DNA of 64,000 bases from Faecalibacter macacae (GTDB taxonomy: Bacteria; Bacteroidota; Bacteroidia; Flavobacteriales; Weeksellaceae). Shown here piece by piece: positions 32,650-42,369 of the stretch. Below the pieces are notes generated by a model, which made no database searches, was not told the origin of the DNA, and saw only the letters and a list, made by a program, of their open reading frames with translations. The DNA is taken from positions 16,542 to 80,541 of the forward strand of contig NZ_RDOJ01000013.1 in NCBI RefSeq assembly GCF_003687725.1, read 5' to 3'. A program made the position numbers and the translations under genes. The first letter of the stretch is position 1; the number at the start of each line of letters is the position of its first letter.

Positions 32650-34707
32650 ATGGAACTTCAAAAAAATAAAATTCATATTGATACAGTAAAAAAAGCTTTT
32701 AGATATTTAGTAACTGCTAAAACATTGGCTGAACTTTACGAAGATCAAAAACATATTACAGGTAAATACGTTCATGCAACTTCACGTGGACATGAAGTGA
32801 TTCAGATAGCAACTGGACTTCATTTAACTGCGCAAGATTATTTAAGTGCATATTATCGTGATGATGCAATGCTTTTATCAATAGGAATTACACCTTACGA
32901 ATTAATGCTTCAGTTATTAGCTAAGCGTGATGATATTTTTTCTGGTGGACGTACATATTATTCTCATCCAAGTTTAAAGCGAGAGGGTTTTCCTAAAATT
33001 CCTCATCAAAGTAGTGCAACGGGTATGCAAGCGATTCCGACAACTGGTATTGCGATGGGAATTCAGTATGCACAACAAACTGGACTTTTAGCAAATGAGA
33101 AACCTTTGGCTGTTTGTTCACTAGGAGATGCAAGTTGTACAGAAGGGGAAGTGTCTGAAGCTTTACAAATGGCTGTCCTTAAAAAATTGCCTATTTTATA
33201 TTTGGTTCAAGATAATGAATGGGATATTTCTGCTTCCGCTGATGAAATTCGTGCTCAAGACATGACTCATTTTGCTAAAGGATTTAAAGGTCTTGAAACT
33301 TTTACTATAGATGGTACAGATTTCATTGAATCATATACTACTATTGAAAAAGCGTTTGATATCATTCGAAATGAAAATCGTCCAGTTTTAGTTCATGCAA
33401 AAGTTCCATTATTAAATCACCATACATCAGGTGTACGTAAAGAATGGTATCGTGATGATTTAGAAGAAGCACAATCTCGTGATCCTTACAATAAATTGAA
33501 AGAACTTTTATATGCGTATGATGTTGAGGTTACTGAAATTGATCAAATTGAAAAAGAGATTTATGATTTAGTTCAATCTGATTTTGAAAAAGCGTGTGCA
33601 GCTGAAGATCCAAAACCTGAAGATTTGTATTCGCATGTATTTGCTCCAACTCCTATAACAGAAGAAAAAGGAAATCGTACACCTGAAGGTAAAGATAAAA
33701 CTGTTATGGTTGATTCAGCTCTTTTTGCTATTCGTGAATTAATGGCTAAACATCCAGAGGCCTTATTGTACGGACAAGATGTTGGATTACGTCTTGGTGG
33801 TGTATTTAGAGAAGCTGCAACATTAGCCAAACAATTTGGTCAAGAACGTGTGTTTAATACGCCAATTCAAGAAGCGTTTATTATTGGTTCTACAGTTGGT
33901 ATGTCTGCTGTTGGTCTTAAACCAATTGTTGAGGTTCAGTTTGCAGATTATATTTGGCCAGGACTTAATCAATTGTTTACTGAAGTTGCTCGTTCTAATT
34001 ATTTATCAAATGGACAATGGCCGGTTTCTATGATTCTTCGTGTACCTATTGGGGCTTATGGTAGTGGAGGACCTTATCATTCAAGTTCTGTCGAAAGTGT
34101 TTTAACTTCTATTAAAGGAATTAAAATTGCTTATCCATCAACAGGTGCTGATTTGAAAGGTTTGATGAAAGCTGCTTATTATGATCCGAATCCTGTAGTG
34201 ATGCTTGAGCATAAAGGTTTGTATTGGTCTAAAATGAAAGGGACAGAGGATGCTGCAACTGTAGAACCAGATGAAGATTATGTACTTCCTTTTGGTAAAG
34301 CGCGTGTTGTTGATGAGGTTTCTCCATGTCAAGATAAAAACACGGTAACTATTATTACATATGGTATGGGTGTGTATTGGGCGAAAGAAGCAGCTAAGAA
34401 TTTTGATAATCAAGTTGAAATTATTGATTTAAGAACTCTTGTTCCTTTAGATGAAACTTCTATTTATGATAGTGTAAAAAAACATAATCGTTGTATTGTT
34501 TTAACTGAAGAACAAGTATCTGGATCTTATGCTGAATCAATTGCTGGCCGAATTTCGAAAGAATGTTTTCAATTTTTAGATGCTCCCGTTGAGGTTTTAG
34601 GTGCTAAAGACATGCCTGCTATACCTTTAAATAGTGTTTTAGAGGCTGAAATGTTACCAAATTCGGAAAAATTAATCAGTGTAATTGATTCAATATTAAG
34701 GTATTAG
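32650..34707 (+). CDS. Fused 2-oxoacid dehydrogenase E1 alpha/beta subunit
   Basis: A 685-residue fusion. The first part (1-340) is E1 alpha with the thiamine-diphosphate site (LGDASCTEGE at about 158-167, and a later DNEWDIS). The second part (350-685) is E1 beta with a typical YGQDVGLRLGGVFR start and YGSGGPYHSSSVES. Such alpha-beta fusions are usual in Flavobacteriia for branched-chain oxoacids. It decarboxylates 2-oxo acids and loads the acyl group onto E2. It could take phenylpyruvate and make phenylacetyl-CoA, directly feeding the adjacent paa pathway; that part is inference. Confidence 0.82.
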   Translation: MELQKNKIHIDTVKKAFRYLVTAKTLAELYEDQKHITGKYVHATSRGHEVIQIATGLHLTAQDYLSAYYRDDAMLLSIGITPYELMLQLLAKRDDIFSGGRTYYSHPSLKREGFPKIPHQSSATGMQAIPTTGIAMGIQYAQQTGLLANEKPLAVCSLGDASCTEGEVSEALQMAVLKKLPILYLVQDNEWDISASADEIRAQDMTHFAKGFKGLETFTIDGTDFIESYTTIEKAFDIIRNENRPVLVHAKVPLLNHHTSGVRKEWYRDDLEEAQSRDPYNKLKELLYAYDVEVTEIDQIEKEIYDLVQSDFEKACAAEDPKPEDLYSHVFAPTPITEEKGNRTPEGKDKTVMVDSALFAIRELMAKHPEALLYGQDVGLRLGGVFREAATLAKQFGQERVFNTPIQEAFIIGSTVGMSAVGLKPIVEVQFADYIWPGLNQLFTEVARSNYLSNGQWPVSMILRVPIGAYGSGGPYHSSSVESVLTSIKGIKIAYPSTGADLKGLMKAAYYDPNPVVMLEHKGLYWSKMKGTEDAATVEPDEDYVLPFGKARVVDEVSPCQDKNTVTIITYGMGVYWAKEAAKNFDNQVEIIDLRTLVPLDETSIYDSVKKHNRCIVLTEEQVSGSYAESIAGRISKECFQFLDAPVEVLGAKDMPAIPLNSVLEAEMLPNSEKLISVIDSILRY

Positions 34708-34748
34708 CATATTTATTTGGTTGAGGTGTAAAAAAAAAATCAATTTTT

Positions 34749-34790
34749 ACTAACAAATGTTAGTTTGTTTAATTTTTTTATTTAAATTTG
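34749..34790 (+). promoter_or_regulatory. paa operon promoter with TetR-type operator
   Basis: ACTAACA-AA-TGTTAGT (34749-34764) is a perfect inverted repeat. It touches TTTG (34764-34767), and a full TAAATTTG -7 box lies at 34783-34790, although the spacing of 15 is short. The gene for the likely repressor is second in the operon. Confidence 0.65.
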
Positions 34791-34822
34791 GAATAACGTA
34801 TTTTAAACACCACAACCAAAAT

Positions 34823-36154
34823 ATGATCTTTAACACAGAGATGGAATTGATGCCAATCGATAAATTGCGCACAGTTCAAAATGAAAGATTAGTAAGTACG
34901 CTGCAACGTGCTTATAATAACATTCCTTTTTACAAGGACTTATATGATCAAGCAGGAGTTAATCTTAGCGAGATTAAATCGGTAAACGATTTACATAAAC
35001 TTCCATTTACGAAGAAAAATCATTTACGTGAAAACTACCCATTCGGGATGTTAGCTGTACCACAGACAGAGTTGTCACGTGTACACTGTTCTTCTGGTAC
35101 TACAGGTAAACCTACAGTTGTAGCCTACACAAAGAATGATATTGAAGTTTTCTCTGAAGTTGTAGCTCGTTCATTAGCTGCAGCAGGTTGTAAGCCAGGT
35201 ATGAAATTGCAAAATGCTTACGGGTATGGTCTTTTTACAGGAGGTATTGGTATCCACTACGGTGCTGAAAAATTAGGAATGGCTGTCGTTCCAATTTCAG
35301 GAGGTGGAACTGAGAAACAAATCATGTTACTAAAAGACTTTCAAGCGGAAGCTTTAACAGCAACTCCATCTTATGCTTTAACAATCGCAGAAGAGTTAAA
35401 GAAAAGAGGTGAAGATATTAGAGATTTTAATTTAAAAGTAGCTGTTTTAGGTGCTGAGCCATGGTCTGAAGCTTTACGTTCAGAAGTAGAGCAAGGATTA
35501 AATTTAAAAGCATCTAATATTTACGGTTTAAGTGAAATCATTGGGCCTGGAGTTTCAAATGAAGATTTTGAAGAGCAAGGAACAGGAAGTTACATTTGGG
35601 AAGACCACTTTTTCCCAGAAATCGTTGATAAAGTTACAGGTGAACCATTACCTTACGGTGAGCCAGGAGTTTTAGTTTTAACTTCATTAACAAAAGAAGC
35701 TATGCCAATGGTACGTTATTGGACTGGTGATATTACTACATTAACGTACGAACATTCAGAAAAAAGAACACATATCAAAATGGGTCCAATCATTGGTCGT
35801 GCAGATGATATGATGATTATTAGAGGTGTAAACTTCTTCCATACACAAGTTGCGGATATCTTACCAGATTTCCCTCAATTATCAGCAAATTATCAAGTTG
35901 TATTAACTCGTCCTAAAAATATGGATGCAGTTGAAGTTGGTATCGAAATTAATCCAAGCTACTTTAATCACTATGGTATTCCATTTGATGATTTAAACGG
36001 TGGAGCACCTGATGAGGTTAAGAAATTAATCTCTAACATTCAAAAGAAAATCAAAGACAATATTGGTTTAGGAATGGCGGTGAAATTATACCAAAATGGT
36101 TCATTACCTCAAAGTGATGGTGGTAAACTAAACCGTATTCTTGATAATCGATAG
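34823..36154 (+). CDS. paaK: Phenylacetate-CoA ligase
   Basis: A 443-residue AMP-forming ligase which activates phenylacetate to phenylacetyl-CoA, the first step of the pathway. The ATP-binding loop is HCSSGTTGKPTVVAYT, followed by NIYGLSEIIGPGVS and the later YWTGDITTL; the C-terminal GKLNRILD has the catalytic lysine. I start at MIFNTEMELMP (34823); an upstream in-frame TTG lies inside the operator. It is the first gene of the paa operon and is followed after 10 bp by its regulator. Confidence 0.93.
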   Translation: MIFNTEMELMPIDKLRTVQNERLVSTLQRAYNNIPFYKDLYDQAGVNLSEIKSVNDLHKLPFTKKNHLRENYPFGMLAVPQTELSRVHCSSGTTGKPTVVAYTKNDIEVFSEVVARSLAAAGCKPGMKLQNAYGYGLFTGGIGIHYGAEKLGMAVVPISGGGTEKQIMLLKDFQAEALTATPSYALTIAEELKKRGEDIRDFNLKVAVLGAEPWSEALRSEVEQGLNLKASNIYGLSEIIGPGVSNEDFEEQGTGSYIWEDHFFPEIVDKVTGEPLPYGEPGVLVLTSLTKEAMPMVRYWTGDITTLTYEHSEKRTHIKMGPIIGRADDMMIIRGVNFFHTQVADILPDFPQLSANYQVVLTRPKNMDAVEVGIEINPSYFNHYGIPFDDLNGGAPDEVKKLISNIQKKIKDNIGLGMAVKLYQNGSLPQSDGGKLNRILDNR

Positions 36155-36164
36155 TTGAAAATTT

Positions 36165-36737
36165 ATGGCGAAAAAGAGTAGGAAAGAACTAATTATTAAC
36201 GAAGCTGCCATTATTTTTAAACAAAAAGGTTATTCTGCAACATCAATGCGAGAGTTAGCTGAAAAAGTTGGAATAGAAGCAGCCAGTCTTTATAATCATA
36301 TTCGTTCTAAAGATGAAATTTTAGAAGAAATTTGTTTCAGTGTAGCTCACGAATACTTGTCTTTTATCACTGAAATTGAAGAAAGAGAATGTTCTTATAC
36401 TGATAAACTTAAAGGGTTGATCGAATTACATATCAAATTGATTATCGAAAAACCAAACGAAGTGTCAGTTGCAAATAATGATTGGAAAAATCTTTCAGAT
36501 CCTAAAAAGAAATTATACAAAGAAGTTCGTAAAGGATATGAAAACCGTATTGCAAATATTTTAACAAAAGGTATGCAAACGGGTGAGTTTAAACAATTAC
36601 ATGTTTCAGTTGCTCTTTTCACCTTATTATCATCTTTACGTTGGATTGAATTATGGTATCGTCCTGGACGTGATGTTACGGCAGACGAATTAAAACATGA
36701 TTTAACAACGTTTTTAGTACACGGATTAAAAAATTAA
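36165..36737 (+). CDS. TetR-family regulator of phenylacetate genes (PaaR-like)
   Basis: A 190-residue repressor. Residues about 8-55 hold the helix-turn-helix (IINEAAIIFKQKGYSATSMRELAEKVGIEAASLYNHI). The C-terminal part is a ligand-binding helical domain (FTLLSSLRWIELWYRPGRD). Position between paaK and paaE suggests that it senses phenylacetyl-CoA and binds the ACTAAC-N4-GTTAGT sites; both claims are inference. It would then control its own operon. Confidence 0.8.
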   Translation: MAKKSRKELIINEAAIIFKQKGYSATSMRELAEKVGIEAASLYNHIRSKDEILEEICFSVAHEYLSFITEIEERECSYTDKLKGLIELHIKLIIEKPNEVSVANNDWKNLSDPKKKLYKEVRKGYENRIANILTKGMQTGEFKQLHVSVALFTLLSSLRWIELWYRPGRDVTADELKHDLTTFLVHGLKN

Positions 36738-36747
36738 GCTTAAAGTA

Positions 36748-37830
36748 ATGGCAATCAATTTTCATAAATTAACAGTAAAGCAAGTCGTACGCGAAACTCC
36801 AGAATGTGTTTCTGTTGTATTAGATGTGCCTACTGAATTACAAAACGAATTTAAATTTAAACAAGGTCAATACCTTACGTTTAAAGACATTAAAAACGAC
36901 GAAGAAATTAGACGTTCTTACTCAATTTGTTCTTGCCCAACTGAAGGCGAATTAAGAGTAGCAGTTAAAAAGATTCAAAATGGAGTTTTTTCAACTTATG
37001 TAAATGATACTTTACAGCCAGGAGATACATTAGATGTAATGACTCCTCAAGGTACTTTTTATACAGAAGTTGAAGATTCAAACGAAAAATTATATGTAGG
37101 AATTGTAGCAGGATCAGGGATTACACCAGTAATGTCTATCATGAAAGCAGTTCTTAACACAGAGCCTAATAGCAAATTTGTGCTATTATATGGTAACCGT
37201 AACAAAGGTAACATCATCTTTAAAGAAGAGATTGAAGCGTTAAAAAACAAGCACATGGAGCGTTTAAGTGTATACAACATCTTAAGTCGTGAAATTGCTG
37301 ATGCTGAAATTTTAAGTGGACGTATCGATCGTGAGAAAATTGATTATTTCTTACAAAACATTATCGATCCTAAACAAGTAGATGAAGTATTCTTATGCGG
37401 TCCAGAAGAAATGATTTTAAGCGGTCGTGATTCTTTTGTTGAAGCAGGTGTAGATAAAAAGAAAGTTCATTTCGAATTATTCTACAGTGCAGCAGCAGAA
37501 GCGAAAAAGGTTGAACACCAAAATGCAGTAACAGATTCTGATGATACGATGAGTAAGTTAACAATCAAATTAGATGCTTCGGCTTTAATGATTGATTTAG
37601 GTTACCACGGTGAGACAATCTTAGATGCAGCTTTAAAAAATGGTGCCGATTTACCTTATGCTTGTAAAGGTGGTGTTTGTGCCACTTGTAAGTGTAAAGT
37701 AGAAAAAGGTGAGGTACACATGGATATCAATTACTCATTAGAACCAGACGAAGTAGAAGCAGGATTTGTATTATCATGTCAAGCGCATCCACGTTCTGAA
37801 GAAGTAGTAGTAAATTTTGATATCAAGTAA
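36748..37830 (+). CDS. paaE: Phenylacetyl-CoA epoxidase reductase subunit
   Basis: A 360-residue reductase which supplies electrons to the PaaABC di-iron monooxygenase. The FAD domain has RRSYSICS (about residue 52); the NAD domain has GIVAGSGITPVMSIMKA and CGPEEMI; the C-terminal [2Fe-2S] ferredoxin domain has Cys306, Cys311, Cys314 and Cys344. Layout and length are those of PaaE. It precedes paaA by 28 bp, whereas in E. coli paaE is downstream of paaABCD. Confidence 0.93.
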   Translation: MAINFHKLTVKQVVRETPECVSVVLDVPTELQNEFKFKQGQYLTFKDIKNDEEIRRSYSICSCPTEGELRVAVKKIQNGVFSTYVNDTLQPGDTLDVMTPQGTFYTEVEDSNEKLYVGIVAGSGITPVMSIMKAVLNTEPNSKFVLLYGNRNKGNIIFKEEIEALKNKHMERLSVYNILSREIADAEILSGRIDREKIDYFLQNIIDPKQVDEVFLCGPEEMILSGRDSFVEAGVDKKKVHFELFYSAAAEAKKVEHQNAVTDSDDTMSKLTIKLDASALMIDLGYHGETILDAALKNGADLPYACKGGVCATCKCKVEKGEVHMDINYSLEPDEVEAGFVLSCQAHPRSEEVVVNFDIK

Positions 37831-37858
37831 TTTATTCAACTGAAAAAAAGAAAAAGCT

Positions 37859-38824
37859 ATGAGCGCTAAAGAAATTGACTTACAACAAGTTTTCGATAAT
37901 AAAATCGAAAACGAGGTTCGTATCGAACCAAAAGATTGGATGCCAGAAGCATACCGTAAAACATTAATTAGACAAATCTCTCAACATGCTCACTCAGAAA
38001 TTGTAGGGATGTTACCAGAAGCGAACTGGATCACAAGAGCTCCTTCTTTAAATAGAAAGAAAATCTTGTTAGCTAAAGTTCAAGACGAAGCTGGTCACGG
38101 ATTATACTTATACTGCGCAGCAGAAACGTTAGGAGTTTCACGTATTCAAACGTTAAATGACTTACATTCTGGTAAAGCAAAATACTCTTCAATCTTCAAT
38201 TATCCTGTTCTTACTTGGGCAGATATAGGTATGATTGGATGGTTAGTTGACGGAGCAGCGATTTTAAATCAAGTTCCATTATGTCGTACTTCTTACGGAC
38301 CTTACGCTCGTGCAATGGTTCGTGTTTGTAAAGAAGAATCTTTCCACCAAAGACAAGGGTACGAATCTTTAGTGGTGTTATCTCGTGGTTCTGAAGAGCA
38401 AAAAGCTATGATGCAAGATGCAATGAACCGTTGGTGGTGGCCTACATTAATGATGTTTGGACCAAAAGATGAAGAATCTTCTAACTCTGAACTATCAATG
38501 AAATGGAGAATTAAACGTTTCTCTAATGACGAATTACGTCAACGTTTCGTAGATATCACAGTTCATCAAGCTGAATATTTAGGATTAACTATTCCTGATC
38601 CAGATTTAAAATGGAACGAAGAAAGAGGACATTACGATTTCGGAGAAATTGATTGGGAAGAATTCTGGAATGTGGTAAAAGGAAACGGAAAATGTAACAA
38701 ACAACGTTTAGATGCTCGTCGTAAAGCACATGAAAATGGTGCTTGGGTACGTGATGCTGCAACAGCATACCAAGAAAAGAGAAAACAAAGAGAATTAAAT
38801 CAAGAACAACGCAAAAACGCATAA
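37859..38824 (+). CDS. paaA: Phenylacetyl-CoA epoxidase catalytic subunit
   Basis: A 321-residue di-iron protein. It has the ferritin-like iron-binding parts, with Glu/His pairs in the [10 protein letters not shown] and [13 protein letters not shown] segments, and a conserved [12 protein letters not shown]. It forms the 1,2-epoxide of phenylacetyl-CoA with O2. It is followed after 6 bp by paaB and then paaC and paaD, the complete epoxidase set. Confidence 0.95.
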   Translation: MSAKEIDLQQVFDNKIENEVRIEPKDWMPEAYRKTLIRQISQHAHSEIVGMLPEANWITRAPSLNRKKILLAKVQDEAGHGLYLYCAAETLGVSRIQTLNDLHSGKAKYSSIFNYPVLTWADIGMIGWLVDGAAILNQVPLCRTSYGPYARAMVRVCKEESFHQRQGYESLVVLSRGSEEQKAMMQDAMNRWWWPTLMMFGPKDEESSNSELSMKWRIKRFSNDELRQRFVDITVHQAEYLGLTIPDPDLKWNEERGHYDFGEIDWEEFWNVVKGNGKCNKQRLDARRKAHENGAWVRDAATAYQEKRKQRELNQEQRKNA

Positions 38825-38830
38825 AATAAA

Positions 38831-39118
38831 ATGGAAAATAGAGATTGGCCTTTATGGGAAGTATTCATTAGAAGTAGACAAGGATTAGATCACAAACACG
38901 TAGGTAGTTTACATGCTGCTGACGAGAAAATGGCATTAGAAAATGCTCGTGACGTTTATACTCGTCGTATGGAAGGTGTTAGTATTTGGGTTGTTGAATC
39001 TTCTAATATTCATGCTTCTAATCCAGACGAAGCTGATCAATTCTTTGATCCAGCTGAAGATAAAGTTTACCGTCATCCAACTTTTTATGACGTACCAGAA
39101 GAAATTAAAAACATGTAA
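38831..39118 (+). CDS. paaB: Phenylacetyl-CoA epoxidase subunit PaaB
   Basis: A 95-residue subunit with the clear PaaB pattern: WPLWEVFIRSRQGLDHKHVGS, ARDVYTRRMEGVSIWVV and the end YRHPTFYDVPEEIKNM. It bridges the PaaA-PaaC heterodimers. It is separated by 6 bp from paaA and 3 bp from paaC. Length is as in other bacteria. Confidence 0.94.
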   Translation: MENRDWPLWEVFIRSRQGLDHKHVGSLHAADEKMALENARDVYTRRMEGVSIWVVESSNIHASNPDEADQFFDPAEDKVYRHPTFYDVPEEIKNM

Positions 39119-39121
39119 TTT

Positions 39122-39898
39122 ATGACTGCAACAGTTTATCAAAACAATCAAAATTACATAGATTTTATCTTGCATTTAGCAGATACAAATTTAATTTTAG
39201 GACAGCGTCTTGGAGAATTATGTGGGCATGGACCAATTTTAGAACAAGATATTGCGGTAACTAATATAGCTTTAGATTTATTAGGGCAAACATCTAATTA
39301 TTATGAGTATGCGGCTGAAATGATTGGAAATGGTGCTACAGAAGATACGTTAGCGATGTTACGTGAAGAGCGTGAGTACAAAAACTTATTGTTAGTAGAG
39401 CAACCAAACGGTCACTTCGGAAATACAGTTGCACGCCAGTTCTTCTACGATACGTACCATGTAATGTTATTAGAGCAGTTGTTAAAAGTTAAAGATTTAA
39501 AATTACAATCTATTGCTGAAAAATCATTGAAAGAAGTAAAATACCACGCAAAATGGTCTTCTGAATGGATGATTCGTTTAGGTGATGGAACACAAGAATC
39601 TCACGATAAAATCCAAGAAGCTGTGAATGATATTTTACCTTATGTTAATGAGGCTTTCATTCCTGCATCTTACCAAAAAGTATTAATCGAAGAAGGTTTA
39701 ATTGCTGATGTTGCTGAATTTAAAGCAGCATGGTTAGCTAAAGTAAACGAAATCTTAGAAGAAGCTACTTTAACTGCTGATGTAGAAAATGCATTCGCAC
39801 AAAAAGGAGGTAAAGAAGGTGTTCATACAGAGCACTTAGGATATATATTAACAGATTTGCAATACATGCAAAGAACTTATCCAAACTTACAATGGTAA
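39122..39898 (+). CDS. paaC: Phenylacetyl-CoA epoxidase structural subunit
   Basis: A 258-residue ferritin-like subunit without full iron ligands. Segments LILGQRLGELCGHGPILEQDI, NLLLVEQPNGHFGNTVARQFFYD and VKYHAKWSSEWMIRLGDGT are as in PaaC. It forms the stable heterodimer with PaaA. Its stop overlaps the start of paaD by 7 bp. Confidence 0.94.
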   Translation: MTATVYQNNQNYIDFILHLADTNLILGQRLGELCGHGPILEQDIAVTNIALDLLGQTSNYYEYAAEMIGNGATEDTLAMLREEREYKNLLLVEQPNGHFGNTVARQFFYDTYHVMLLEQLLKVKDLKLQSIAEKSLKEVKYHAKWSSEWMIRLGDGTQESHDKIQEAVNDILPYVNEAFIPASYQKVLIEEGLIADVAEFKAAWLAKVNEILEEATLTADVENAFAQKGGKEGVHTEHLGYILTDLQYMQRTYPNLQW

Positions 39899-40380
39899 CA
39901 GAAAAAGAAATTTGGCAATGGTTGGAGGAAGTTCCTGATCCTGAAATTCCAGTGATTAGTGTTCTTGATTTAGGAGTCGTTCGTAAAATTGAAATTTTAG
40001 AAGACCAAAAGGTGAATGTTACCATTACACCAACCTATTCAGGATGTCCTGCAATGAGTGCAATTTCAATTTCAATCCGTCTAAAGTTAATAGAAAAAGG
40101 ATTAAAAAATATCAATGTCATCAATCAGTTAAGTCCTTCTTGGACGACTGATTGGATGACTGAAGAAGGAAAACAAAAAATGAAGGCGTACGGAATTGCG
40201 CCTCCCACAAAAAATCCTTCTACAGACGCACTTTTCTCTGATGAGCAAAATATCGAATGTCCACAATGTGGTTCACAAGACACGCGTCTAATCAGTCAAT
40301 TCGGTTCGACTGCCTGCAAAGCGATGTATCAATGTAATGATTGTCACGAACCGTTTGATTATTTCAAATGTCATCACTAA
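39892..40380 (+). CDS. paaD: Epoxidase maturation protein (DUF59 plus zinc ribbon)
   Basis: A 162-residue protein. The N-terminal DUF59 domain has VPDPEIPVISVLDLGVVR and TPTYSGCPAM; the C-terminal part is a zinc ribbon with CPQCG and CNDCH. PaaD is thought to help load the di-iron or Fe-S centre of the epoxidase. It overlaps paaC by 7 bp and precedes the isomerase gene by 7 bp. Confidence 0.92.
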   Translation: MVTEKEIWQWLEEVPDPEIPVISVLDLGVVRKIEILEDQKVNVTITPTYSGCPAMSAISISIRLKLIEKGLKNINVINQLSPSWTTDWMTEEGKQKMKAYGIAPPTKNPSTDALFSDEQNIECPQCGSQDTRLISQFGSTACKAMYQCNDCHEPFDYFKCHH

Positions 40381-40387
40381 AATAATT

Positions 40388-41173
40388 ATGGAAAATTCAA
40401 CATCAATCCTATACACACAAGAGGGAGGAATTGCTACGATTACGTTGAATCGTCCTTCTGTTTTTAATAGTTTTAATCACGAAATGATTAAATCACTTCA
40501 ACATCATTTAGATGTTGCAGCCCAAGATGCCTCAGTACGTGCAGTTGTTTTAACTGCCTCTGGAAAAGCATTCTGCGCTGGTCAAGATTTAGGCGAAGTT
40601 TTAGAAGAAAAAGATATCGACTTCAATAAAATCGTAAACGAAAACTACAATCCATTAGTTCTAAAAATTAGAAATATGGAGAAACCAGTTATTGCTGCTG
40701 TTAACGGTGTTGCTGCTGGTGCTGGAGCAAATTTAGCTTTAGCTTGTGATATTGTTGTAGCAAAAGAATCTGCAAATTTTATTCAAGCATTCTCTAAAAT
40801 TGGTTTAATCCCAGATTGTGGAGGAACTTATTTTTTACCTCGTTTAATTGGTTTTCAAAGAGCTTCTGCATTAATGATGTTAGCGGACAAAGTTCCAGCT
40901 TCTCAAGCAAAAGAAATCGGAATGATTTACGATTATTTTGCTGATGATGAATTTGATGCAAACGTTGCAAAATTGGCTGATAAACTAGCAAATTTACCAA
41001 CGAAAGGTTTGGCTTACACAAAGAAATTATTGAACCAAACGTTTCAAAATTCAATTGAAGAACAATTAATACAAGAAGGATTTTTTCAGGATAAATCAGG
41101 AAACACTGCCGATTACAAAGAAGGTGTTGATGCATTCTTAGAAAAAAGAAATCCAGTTTTCAAAGGCGAGTAA
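40388..41173 (+). CDS. paaG: Epoxyphenylacetyl-CoA isomerase (enoyl-CoA hydratase family)
   Basis: A 261-residue crotonase-fold enzyme, started at MENSTSILYTQ (40388); an upstream in-frame ATG overlaps paaD. The oxyanion segments FCAGQDLGEV and NGVAAGAGANLALACDIV and the later IGLIPDCGGTYFLPRLIG with catalytic Asp match PaaG, which turns the epoxide into oxepin-CoA. A later enoyl-CoA hydratase-like gene (47109) is the other family member. Confidence 0.85.
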   Translation: MENSTSILYTQEGGIATITLNRPSVFNSFNHEMIKSLQHHLDVAAQDASVRAVVLTASGKAFCAGQDLGEVLEEKDIDFNKIVNENYNPLVLKIRNMEKPVIAAVNGVAAGAGANLALACDIVVAKESANFIQAFSKIGLIPDCGGTYFLPRLIGFQRASALMMLADKVPASQAKEIGMIYDYFADDEFDANVAKLADKLANLPTKGLAYTKKLLNQTFQNSIEEQLIQEGFFQDKSGNTADYKEGVDAFLEKRNPVFKGE

Positions 41174-41176
41174 AAA

Positions 41177-42334
41177 ATGAAAAAAATAGGAATTATTGGT
41201 GGTGGAGCAATGGGATCCGGAATTGCGCAAGTTTTTGCACAAGCAGGTCATCCAGTTGTTTTATATGACACAAATCAAGACGCTTTAGATCGTTCAAAAC
41301 AAAACTTAGCGAAGACTTTTGAGAAGTTAGTAGCGAAAGAAAAATATACAGCTGAAAAAGCACAAGAAATTCAAGATGCTATAGAATATGCATCAAATTT
41401 AGAAGCTTTTGCTTCAATTGATTTAATGATCGAAGCAATTATTGAAAACTTAGATATTAAAAAATCTGTTTTCAAACAAGTGGGAGAAATCGTTTCTGAA
41501 AACTGTATTTTAGCTTCAAACACTTCATCTTTATCAATCGCATCAATTGCATCAGCTTGTACTAATCCAGAACGTGTTATTGGAATTCACTTTTTCAATC
41601 CTGCGCCATTAATGGCTTTGGTAGAAATTATTCCAGCAGTGCAAACACGCGAAGGTTTAGCTGAAGAAATTAAAGCATTAATACAATCTGTTGGTAAATT
41701 ACCTGTAATCACAAAAGATACACCTGGATTTATTGTAAACCGCGTGGCTCGTCCATTTTACAGTGAATCTATTCGTATTTTAGAAGAAGGTGTTGCAGAT
41801 GCAGAAACAATTGATTTTGCGATGACTTCTTTAGGAGGTTTCCGTATGGGACCATTTGAGTTAATGGATTTTATTGGACATGATGTAAATTATCGTGTAA
41901 CAGAATCGGTTTTTGAATCATTCTTTTATGATCCTCGTTTTAAACCATCTTTCTCTCAAAAACGTTTATTTGAAGCAGGATATTACGGACGTAAATCTGG
42001 TCGTGGATTTTATAACTACGCTGAAGGTGTAGAGAAAAAAGCACCGAATCAAGATCAAGCTTTATTAGAAAAAATCTATAAACGTGTTTTAGTAATGTTA
42101 ATTAACGAAGCTGCAGATGCTTTATTCTTGAACATTGCCAATCGCGAGGATTTAGATACAGCGATGACGAAAGGTGTTAACTATCCGAAAGGATTATTAA
42201 AATGGGCAGATGAATACGGAATTGAAAACGTACAAAATGATTTAGATGAATTATATAATCATTACCACGAAGATCGTTACCGTTTGAGCCCTATTATCCG
42301 TAATATGGTGAAAGAAAACAAAACATTCTACTAA
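41177..42334 (+). CDS. paaH: 3-hydroxyacyl-CoA dehydrogenase of the paa pathway
   Basis: A 385-residue NAD enzyme. It begins with a Rossmann motif, GIIGGGAMGSGIAQVFAQAG; HFFNPAPLMALVEI gives the catalytic His-Glu region; and two C-terminal HCDH domains follow (VARPFYSESIRILEEG, then INEAADALFLNIANREDLDTAM). It is longer than a single-domain enzyme (about 285) and shorter than E. coli PaaH (475). It oxidises 3-hydroxyadipyl-CoA. It is 3 bp behind paaG. Confidence 0.88.
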   Translation: MKKIGIIGGGAMGSGIAQVFAQAGHPVVLYDTNQDALDRSKQNLAKTFEKLVAKEKYTAEKAQEIQDAIEYASNLEAFASIDLMIEAIIENLDIKKSVFKQVGEIVSENCILASNTSSLSIASIASACTNPERVIGIHFFNPAPLMALVEIIPAVQTREGLAEEIKALIQSVGKLPVITKDTPGFIVNRVARPFYSESIRILEEGVADAETIDFAMTSLGGFRMGPFELMDFIGHDVNYRVTESVFESFFYDPRFKPSFSQKRLFEAGYYGRKSGRGFYNYAEGVEKKAPNQDQALLEKIYKRVLVMLINEAADALFLNIANREDLDTAMTKGVNYPKGLLKWADEYGIENVQNDLDELYNHYHEDRYRLSPIIRNMVKENKTFY

Positions 42335-42369
42335 ATATTATCAAAACCAGAACTTAAAATCACACAAAA

